A stretch of DNA of 64,000 nucleotides from Deinandra increscens subsp. villosa. Taxonomy: Eukaryota > Streptophyta > Magnoliopsida > Asterales > Asteraceae. The position numbers were made by a program, and so were the translations under genes. Positions 55,665 through 64,000 of the stretch are shown here, piece by piece (position 1 is the stretch's first letter; each line of letters starts with the position of its first letter). The notes under the pieces are model-generated. The model was not told where the DNA came from. It searched no databases and saw only the letters and a program-made list of their open reading frames with translations. The stretch spans positions 40,077,279-40,141,278 of the forward strand of contig JBCNJP010000006.1 of the NCBI GenBank assembly GCA_039602395.1, given 5' to 3'.

Positions 55665-57178
55665 ACGATCGGACTTTCTTTGCGTGCTCACAAGGCCGAC
55701 CTCATTGTTGTTCGTTTGAGGTTCTGCTTTATTTTCTTTGGAGTTTCGTATAAATCATCGGAATTTCTCTGCATGTCCACAAGACCGACCTGATTGTGGT
55801 CAAATTATACAATTTCAACTTGTTTTATCTTTCTTATCTTGTTAAATCAAATGCCTTATCTGCGTATTGAGGATCGACCTTAAGAAAGACGATTTAAGGT
55901 TCTTATTTCTTTCGGCATGGAACAGAGTTGACGATATCATGGTTAAGGTCACTATGTAATAATCACAAGTGTAATCACACGAGAAAAAGAAAAATGTCTG
56001 AATATGTCTGATAGTGTGGGGTACACTGGTCAAAGAAAATATAATCAATACCTTAACATATTCAGATGTTATGAGTATGATTCTACCTAAGTTTAAGATG
56101 GACAAATTATATCAGCAATCAACATGACTTGTCTGCTTCAATTAGTTGAAATTGAAGTGTAGTTCAGTGCGTTAAGACTAATCTGATTCCAAATAGTGAT
56201 TTTTCTCATACAAAAAATAGAGTCTGATTCTTTATTGCAATTTCATTTCATTTCAAAAAATCCAAAAAGTATTTTCGGTGTGTTTTAGCATAAGTTTGAA
56301 AATTCAAAAAGATTTTGGGTTTGTTTTGATATAAACTTTCTAAAAGCCAACAAGATTTTTGTTTCTACATTTTTTCCGATCTGATCGACTCGTGATACAA
56401 ATCAAATTTTCAAACTCAATATCTTGGAGTCTCGAAGAGATGTTTTGCGCCAAGATTATTTCTGATTAAACAGGTTGCTAAGTGAAGAAGATATCACAAC
56501 TTCAAGTCTTCTAAAGCTGTTGATGAAGACAGAGACACAGTGTGCATCGTCCAAGTATTGAAGATCAAGCTACCATCAAGTTGAGGGGAAGTTTGATTGA
56601 TGATATGTTGTTTGGATGAACAGATAATGCAGAAAGAGTTGAAAAGATGTTGCACACGTCGAGGGGAAGTTTGTTGGTACATAATCTGTGTGTCGTGTGA
56701 AGTATCTCAACAAGATGGTGTGAAGATCTGAACAAGAAAAAGCTACATGTTGCCGTTATACGAACCAAGTCCGAACTGACACGAACCTATGTTATCCGAA
56801 CTAGCAGTTCGGATGGGTTCGGACCAGACGAATCACCGGTTCGTCTGGAATCGGACAGTCGGTTATAAATAGATGTTTTAACTTTATATTTCATGATTAG
56901 TTTATGAGATCAGTAAGCTTAAGTGTGTGTTTTGTACGGTGTTTCTCTGAGTGATTCCAGGTTGTACGTTAAGTATTTTGTGATCAAAACAACTTTTAAT
57001 TACATTTTGTATCCGAAATAACTAGATCGAGTAGACGATCTGATGCTCACGCTCTTTCAAATAAAATGGGTTTTAAGCTTTAATTAATCAGCGGTTAATA
57101 TCACTTGGGGGAACTTACAAATGGTTGGTCGTGGTGAAATGGATTTAAGTACTTTACCTTAAGATCGCTACTTATTAG
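55665..57178 (+). repeat. Tandem unit 2 of the A3-end/G3-LTR triplication
   Basis: 1,514 bp, starting and ending at ACGA. It contains modules 2 and 3 of the 3' UTR domain, the GTCTC hairpin (56429-56441, last pair G-U), an A-type LTR (56672-57059) and 119 bp of G3 LTR. The LTR start (ACATAATCTGTGTGTCG) resembles the 5' LTR of A3 more than units 1 and 3 do. Confidence 0.85.
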
Positions 57179-58708
57179 ACGATCGGACTTTCTCTGCGTG
57201 CTCACATGGCCGACCTGATTGTTGTTCGTTTGAGGTTCTGCTTTATTTTCTTTGGTGTTTCCTATAATTCATCGGACTTTCTCTGCATGTCCACAAGACC
57301 AACCTGATTGTTGTCGAATTATACAATTTCAACTTGTTTTATCTTTCTTATTTTGTTAAATCGGATGCCTTATCTGCGTATCGAAGATCGACCTTAAGGA
57401 AGACGATTTAACGTTCTTATTTCTTTCTGCATGGAACACAGTTCACGATATCATGGTTAAAGTCACTATGTAATAATCACAAGTGTAATCACACGAGAAA
57501 AAGAAAAATGTCTGGATATGTCTGATAGTGTGGGGTACACTGGTCAAAGCAAATATATTCAATACCTTAACATATTCAGATGTTATGAGTATGATTCTAC
57601 CTGAGTTTAAGATGGACAAATTATATCAGCAATCTACATGACTTGTCTGCTTCAATTAGTTGAAATTAAAGTGTAGTTCAGTGCGTTAAGACCAATCTGA
57701 TTCCAGATAGTGATCTTTCTCATACCAAAAATAGAGTCTGATTCTGTATTGCAATTTCATTTCATTTCAAAAAATCAAAAAGATTTTCGGTGTGTTTTAG
57801 CATAGGTTTGAAAATTCAAAAAGTTTTTGGGCTTGTTTTGATATAAACTTTCTAAAAGCCAAAAAGATTTTGTTTCTACATTTTTTCTGATCTGATCGAC
57901 TCGTGATACAAATCAAATTTTCAAACTCAATATCTTGGAGTCTCGAAGAGACGTTTTGCGCGAAGATTATTTATGATTGAACAGGTTGCTAAGTGAAGAA
58001 GATATCATAACTTCAAGTCTTCTGAAGCTGTTGATGAAGACAGAGAGACAGTGTGCATCGTCCAAGTATTGAAGATCAAGCTACCATCAAGTTGAGGGGA
58101 AGTTTCATTGATGATATGTTGTTTGGATGAACAGATGCTGCACAAATGATTCCAGATACTGCAGAAAGAGTTGAAAATATATTGCACACGTCGAGGGGGA
58201 GTTTGTTGGTACATATATAGTGTGTCCTGTGAAGTATCTCAACAAGACGGGTGAAGATCTGAACAAGAAAAAGCTACATGTTGCCGTTATACGAACTAAG
58301 TCCGAACTGACACGAACCTATGTTATCCGAACTGGCAGATCGGATGGGTTCGGACCAGACGAACAACCGGTTCTTCTGGAATCGGACTGTCGGGTATAAA
58401 TAGATGTTTTAGCTTTATATTTCATGATTAGTTTGTGAGATCAGTGAGCTTAAGTGTGTGTTTTGTACGGTGTTTCTCTGAGTGATTCCAGGTTGTACGT
58501 TAAGTCTTTTGTGATCAAAACAACTTTTAATTACATTTTGTATCCGAAATTGCTAGATCGAGTAGACGATCTGATGCTCACGCTCTTTCAAATAAAATGG
58601 GTTTTAAGCTTTAATTAATCAGAGGTTAATATCACTTAGGGGAACTTACAAATGGCTGGTCTAGTGAAATGGATTTAAGTACTTTACCTTAAGATTGCTA
58701 CTTATAAG
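57179..58708 (+). repeat. Tandem unit 3 of the A3-end/G3-LTR triplication
   Basis: 1,530 bp with the same content: an A-type LTR at 58204-58590 and G3 LTR from 58591. Here the G3 LTR continues without a break past ACGA (58709-58712) into GGAGGGCCGCC. Confidence 0.85.
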
Positions 58709-59199
58709 ACGAGGAGGGCCGCCTTTCAGCCTTAGCCCTTTATCGTATCCATTTCATCTCCCGGTAAGGATCTAAAAGGGCGGTTCTAAAAGTAGCAAAT
58801 AAAGTAAATGTGAATGAAAAATGGTTATAAGGCCCGATGGGTCGTCTGTTACCATCATACTCGAATATGTTGTCATGAACCAGCAAGGGAACAACCCTCG
58901 CATCGGATTAATTTATTATGAAAATTATCTTTAAAAGGGACTAAGGTTCGTTTCCTACATGCACCGCTTTCGTGCAAACATGACAGGTCGTAACAAGAGC
59001 CAAGTTCACAAACATGTATCTCATGACTTCAACGCAGTGACAAAATATTACTAACCCCAATCCCAACTAGTACCTTCAAGTCATAGTTAGCGTGAAAGAC
59101 GTGTTTGTTTACATAGACATAAAACTCACGAACTTATTACTTTTCAAGGGGTGCGAGTCACCATTAGGATCATGCATCGTCCCCTAATGGGGTGTCACA
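58591..59199 (-). repeat. 3' LTR of G3, part after A3
   Basis: It matches 63470-64000 and ends TGTCACA, the reverse complement of the TGTGACA start seen in the G1 LTR at 5221. Confidence 0.85.
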
Positions 59200-59635
59200 A
59201 ATCCGGCTGATGAGCATTCGAATCCTCAAATGGTCTATAATACGCAAGGTACATTTGTTCAAAAAGGTTTGAAAATACACTTTCAATTTAGAAGAGTTTT
59301 CATCAAGTCATCCGTATTTAATTTAAGGTAAATACATAAATTTATTTCACTTACCGACCAAAGGCTTGTTTATCCCCAAGTGGGTATAAGAGTTTAGCCG
59401 AGCATAAGCATAGCTTTAAAGATTTGCTTAATAGAAAACGAGTGGTTCATAGACAAAGTTTAAACAAAATATAATTAAATTAATATTCTTACAAATGTGA
59501 TTAACCGAAGACTTAAAACCCCAAGTGGCTCAAAAAGCAAACAAGATCTAAACTAAAGAAATGGGAGGAGAAGAGAAGAATTGAGCAAGGAAGTTGGGAG
59601 ATTTTGGCTGGCTTTTATAGGTAAAATTTGTACTT

Positions 59636-59800
59636 AGGCATGGGTCGTGCCCGGCAGGGCACTGGCCATGTCTGTCAGGTAACAGGGGCATGGGCCGTGT
59701 CTATCAAGGGAGCGCGTGGCGCATAGAAAGTCAACTTTCTAGAAGATTGGGTTGGGCACGGGTCATGCCTAGGTAGGCACCGGCTGTGCCTACTTAGAAA
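59636..59800. repeat. CACG-rich short repeat array of G3
   Basis: Repeated GGCATGGGTCGTGCC / GGGCACGGGTCATGCC-like words, homologous in place and style to 4556-4800 of G1. Confidence 0.7.
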
Positions 59801-60250
59801 CATGCTGTTTTGACCGTATAATCTGCTTCCTCTCGTTGAGATACTCAAAATTCACTATTTATGGGTCCCGTAACTCATTTTTAGCCCGAGACATGCTTCC
59901 GTGAAATTTTATGCAGTCTCTGAGCACACCTTTGTCTTCTAGCAGTTGTGCTCCGAGTCGTGGCTGAGTTTAAGGGTTACCACCTTGTCTTGACTTGAGA
60001 GGGAGACGTATGAGGGCATTCTGTCGATTCTACAGAAGCGAAACCCGAGTCTTGGCTCAAAATCATGATGTCTTCATATTTTCTTCATTATCAAGTGTTT
60101 TTAACTCCTTTTGTGATTTTCACCTAGATTACACTGAAATATAAATAGGAAACAGTATCATACTTTTTTTATAATAGTTAGTCAGATGTAACCCAAAATG
60201 TGAGGAATATTTTATAAAAAAACATGTATAATTTAGCGCATATCAAACAT

Positions 60251-60289
60251 CCCCACACTTGAACCTTTGCTTGTCCTCAAGTAAAAGTT
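60251..60289 (-). other. Hairpin plus AAGTGTGGGG motif, second copy in G3
   Basis: On minus: TTTACTTG, AGGA, CAAGCAAA, then AAGTGTGGGG. Confidence 0.6.
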
Positions 60290-61414
60290 TATAAATAAGG
60301 CCTGACACATCCCATAGGTTTATTAATCCATGCAATCAAGATTCCGAGCACTATTTTTCATTGAATTTTATTTTTCTTTTGTTCAAATATTTAAGTTTAC
60401 GACAAGCCTACTGAAATTTTATTTTTTACACATGCTTTGATACCTCACAAATGATCACTCGACTCTCGTGTTAGTATATGTATATTTTTGAGTGAACACT
60501 CGTAACAAAGTGAAAAACGAGTATACAACATAGGCTTGACATGGAATCGAACCTCCATAGATCTCACTGGAATCCACATAGTTATCATGAGGGCTTTAAA
60601 AGAGTTAAGGGTAGGCTTGGGGTAAGGCTATGGATATTTTGTTATAAAAGTGGCTAAAAGTTGAAAAAACGTCGGTCTTTTATTAAAAACTTTATTTTGG
60701 TACTTGAAACATAAATATTACAAACTACGCTAAGTGCCTTTATCCTCGTTATTTTTCTAACATCATATATCTCCTTTTTTCATTTCTTCTTTTTTTTTCT
60801 TTTCAACTTTAGCTATTTGCTGAAAAAGTCACTTCTTGAATGTTTTTATAAAAAGACGATAGTTTGCGAAAATAAAGGGGTTTAAAATAACAAAGGATTT
60901 TGGCTGGTAGGTTTGTTTGCAAATAAATTTGCGGTTGTTGAAACGAAAGGGAAAAAGCTCAAAGGGGCTAACTAGGGGATAATTTATGGGTAGGTAAAGA
61001 AAAGGGGATTGAGAAGCGAAAAAAGGGTTAAAAATCCTAGGTGCCTCAATCATTAAGTATGTGTTCCTAATTTTGTCACGTATTACCATGTCAAGTTGTA
61101 CCTCTTCTGAATTACCTGGGTTTCTCTTAGATCATGCTATATATAGGCTCAAATCCTCACTAAATATGGGGGAAGGGAAAATATAAATTTGTATAAAAAT
61201 TAAACTTATTTTCTACTTACCATAAAAGAAATACTTCAAATTTTGAATTTTTTTTATTCAATGGAATATGAGTCTTTAATATCAGGAGGAGTGACTTTTA
61301 GGTACACTGTTTCTTTAAGAAACACGAATTTTTAAAATTTTGGGCAGTACATGGGCGAGCTTTGTGTAAGACTTGAATATGGATAAACAAAAATTTAAGA
61401 CCTGCAGTATCCCG

Positions 61415-61451
61415 TCCCACACACTTAAATTGCACATTGTCCTCAATGTGC
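61415..61451 (-). other. Hairpin plus AAGTGTGTGGG motif, first copy in G3
   Basis: On minus: GCACATTG-AGGA-CAATGTGC (perfect 8-bp stem), then AAGTGTGTGGG. Confidence 0.65.
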
Positions 61452-62114
61452 CCGTACCCATGCAAAAAGAGAGACAATGAAAAATAAAGAGTGAAAGGGA
61501 AGGAAAAATTAGACATGGCATCCCCACAATTCGACTTTACCATACGCCATGCTTTACCTAATGTCTTCGTACGACTAGCTTATAAATACCTGCACTCCCT
61601 TTATTTTGCTTAAAAGACAAACCTACAAAATAAAAACATAATATCCGAGTATTGGAGGTTTTGGTTGTTTGCTGGCGCTTTGCAATAACATAAATGTTAA
61701 AGCAAAATTTAGATTTCAAAATTGCGAGGCGAACCAAAACTTCCAATTATTTATTTAAAAACGAAAAACATAACAACTTGATTTATTTATGGGTCCCAAG
61801 TTCGACCCGGTTATTATTTTGACCGTTATCAGGTGCCTTTTCCTTGATCTGTTTCCCACTCGTTCCGGTTAGTTTTATTCTTTCATTATCATATGAGAAA
61901 AATCTGATAATAATTTCAAAGTAAATTTTTATAGGTCACAAGTCGGGCCACCAACAAATGTACATACCCGGACCAGATCTGCCGAGTGATTTATCTTTTG
62001 CTTCCTTTGACGGGTGCGCAGAAATGATTATAGGTATCTTTGAGTGTGCAAAACCAAGGTGCTCGGGGAGCTCCTTGAGCTCGATAAAATGTGGTTCTTC
62101 AGTGGATGATTCAT

Positions 62115-62949
62115 TTAGAGGTCCTTCTCTCGATCAGTGATGTCAGCTGGATGGATGGGCTCCGAATGGATTTCTTTAGGAGGCTGAGCCTCTTCCTTCA
62201 AGTTCTCCAGGGGGATTACTTCATCTTCATCTGAGCACCAAGGAGCGTCATCATGAGAGGGATATTCGATCGATCGCTTTATCTCCATGGAGCACTCACT
62301 GCCTTCAAGTTGTAACTTGATGTGCTGGTTATTTGTCACTTCCTCTTGGATGGAAACCCATCGCTTGAAGGGAGTTGAGGGGGTTTCTTCCATCTCCTCT
62401 GTCTCTGGAGAACTAGTTCTTGGGAGCATCTTGTGGTTCCTCTTCCGGGATGACTTCTTGGTTTACATGTTCCCGTGTTTCGTCTACTTCTACCCATATC
62501 CCTTTAAGGGTTATTGATGTGACCTTGAACATTAGTTCAAACATTTCTTCACTCATTTCTTCAACGTCATTTTCAGAAGAGGGAGAAGAAGGTATTTCTA
62601 TTGTAGATGGTGAGTAAATATTTTCAGTTTGTTCTGGACTTTGTCCCTAGCACGTAATTTACAACACTTAAAACAAAAGAAAGCGAAACCATGTATACAC
62701 GGAGAAGAATATGATGTTTAAAAACCCTCCTCCTCAACCGACATCCGAGTGTTTTCTTGTTGATAGGCGCAATAATTGCCATGAAAAATTTTGCATTGAT
62801 AACAATAATAAACATTTTCAGTCGGTTGTAGCGGTGGAGAATAGAAAGAAAAATGGCTTGGACTTTCCACCGGTGGGATCTCGCTTATGCCCATATATGC
62901 AGGCGTATCTACCACGATGTAGAAGTCCTCATCGTCATATTCCTCCAGA
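62115..62949 (-). pseudogene. Remnant of an unrecognised acidic ORF in G3
   Basis: Two open pieces on minus follow the primer site at the place where gag should start. The first (from ATG 62957 or nearby, MDDYLEEYDDEDFYIVVDTPAYMG...) carries CYQCKIFHGNYC, a Cys/His cluster that is not a standard C-x2-C-x4-H-x4-C knuckle. The second (62429-62115) reads MLPRTSSPETEEMEETPSTPF and continues rich in Glu. They are separated by about 290 bp with stops. I do not recognise the family. It could be an extra non-gag ORF or a chance reading. Confidence 0.35.
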
Positions 62950-63180
62950 TAGTCATCCATCCTTGAAATATGATTTTTTTTATTAAAAATGATAGATTGG
63001 TAAACAAACAATGGGCCCTTGTTTTCTTACTGAGAAAAGAAATAAATATGACTCGAAACTTTAAAAAAAATGACTCAAAATTTATTTAAAAAAATGACTC
63101 AAAGGTTAAAGAAAAATAAAAAAAGAAAAAATAAAAGGTTTGGCTAATAAGTCGGATTTTTCTCAAAATTCTCGTTTGTG

Positions 63181-63198
63181 TCCCCGGTAACGGTGTCA
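63181..63198 (-). other. Primer-binding site of G3, tRNA-Asp type
   Basis: On minus: TGACACCGTTACCGGGGA, three mismatches from the tRNA-Asp complement. Confidence 0.85.
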
Positions 63199-63205
63199 AA
63201 AAGCT

Positions 63206-64000
63206 TGGTGTACGTGTGGTGTATATATAAATATGGCAATATTAATGACACCTTTGATGCATAAGCTTTTAAATTTATAAAACTCAATAATCTTAAGACA
63301 ATACTGTTACCATATTCACGGGCAACCACACCCATCGTCCAAGAACACAGAGGAAATGAGGCTTTTGATAAATAATCTTTCGTTGACAACCAACCGGATT
63401 TTAAATATATAAGTGATGGGTAGTTTAGGAGTTAATTAAACTAAGAAAATAAAAGAATAAAAGAAAATAAATAAAATGGGTTTTAAGCTTTTATCAATTA
63501 GAGGTTAATATCACTTGGGGGAACTTACCAGTGGTTGGTTTGGTGAAATGGATTTAAGTACTTTACCTTAAGATTGTTACTTATTAGATGAGGAAGGCCG
63601 CCTTTCAGCCTTATCCCTTTCTCTCGTCCCTTTCATCTCCCCGTAGGATCCAAAAGAACCGTTCTGAAAGTAGCAAATAAAGTAAATGTGAATGCAAAAT
63701 AGTTATAAGGCCCAGTGGGTCGTTGGTACCATTATACTCAAATGCGTTGTCATGAACCTGCAAGGGAACAACCCACACATCGGATTAATTTATTATGAAA
63801 GTAATTTTAAAAAGGGACTAATTTTCTTTTTCTTCATGCACCGCTTTCGCGCAAATATGAGAGGTCGTAACCAGAGCCAAGTTCACAAACATGTATCTCA
63901 CCGACTTCAATGAAGTGACAACATATTACTAACCCCAATCCCAACTAGTAGCTTCAGGCCGTAGTTAGCGTAAAACCCATGTTTGTTTGCATAGACATAA
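63206..64000 (-). repeat. 5' LTR of G3 (runs off window)
   Basis: It matches 33056-33318 and 58591-59150, starting TGGTGTACG on plus. The intact A3 target is visible here as AAATAAATAAAATGGG near 63460-63480. Confidence 0.85.

Larger units (their letters stand above)
59200..62114 (-). other. Non-coding interior of G3
   Basis: It holds a CACG-rich array (59636-59800) and the two hairpin plus AAGTGTGGG motifs (60251-60289, 61415-61451) in the same sense order as in G1. No gag, protease or pol reading is found on either strand. Confidence 0.7.
33056..64000 (-). mobile_element. Ty3/gypsy element G3, same family as G1, carrying A3
   Basis: The primer site on minus (63181-63198) is the best tRNA-Asp match in the window. 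The 5' LTR starts at 63206 and runs past the window end. The 3' LTR lies at 33056-33318 and 58591-59199, split by A3 and its tandem copies. The interior (59200-63180) has no gag or pol, but shares the hairpin motifs and CACG array of G1. It is non-autonomous. Confidence 0.85.

Overview
This window looks like heterochromatic, repeat-dominated nuclear DNA of a large-genome eudicot. The style of the gag proteins and LTRs fits Asteraceae, but that is inference. I find no host gene, rRNA, functional tRNA gene or CRISPR array. Almost every base can be assigned to LTR retrotransposons arranged as two nested stacks plus the older Ty3/gypsy elements they landed in. Names used here are local labels: G (gypsy, tRNA-Asp primer site), A (gag-only family, initiator-Met primer site), B (long-LTR chromovirus-like, non-coding inside), T (small non-autonomous), C (Ty1/copia), S (solo LTR).

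Left stack. G1 (1-6139) begins at its primer-binding site and shares its 3' LTR with a second head-to-tail internal region, G2 (6140-6961, resuming 32438-32687). A1 (6962-32437, minus, TSD CTCAA) sits inside the G2 gag. B1 (10335-29664, minus, TSD TATCT) sits inside the A1 gag. T (16538-18845, plus, TSD TATAC) sits in the B1 interior, and A2 (23649-29526, minus, TSD ATGCT) sits in the B1 5' LTR.

Right stack. G3 (33056 to beyond 64000, minus) has its 3' LTR split by A3 (33319-55546, plus). The A3 gag is split by copia C (36486-52908, TSD GTTAA). C is interrupted in gag by A4 (39049-45159, TSD AAAAA) and in reverse transcriptase by solo LTR S (47789-50367, TSD TTCAG). The 3' end of A3 plus about 120 bp of the G3 LTR is present three times in tandem (54661-58708). 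The rest of the G3 LTR, its non-coding interior and its second LTR fill 58591-64000.

Only C encodes a polymerase, and it is broken by insertions, a nonsense codon and frameshifts. The four A elements encode only a very large Gag (about 1,040-1,080 residues, two zinc knuckles, central coiled coil) and must borrow enzymes in trans. T, B1 and C use the same or nearly the same initiator-Met type primer site.

Main discoveries proposed: (1) a conserved triple stem-loop domain in the 3' UTR of all A elements, whose helices show compensatory changes between copies, plus a fourth conserved hairpin; (2) a dense sense-strand array of TTCGG words in the leaders and LTRs of A and T elements; (3) the same theme in every other LTR family here, each with its own private short-word array; (4) a tandem triplication with 4-bp microhomology junctions. 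Coordinates of LTRs rest on matching LTR pairs, TG...CA ends and target-site duplications read directly from the sequence.
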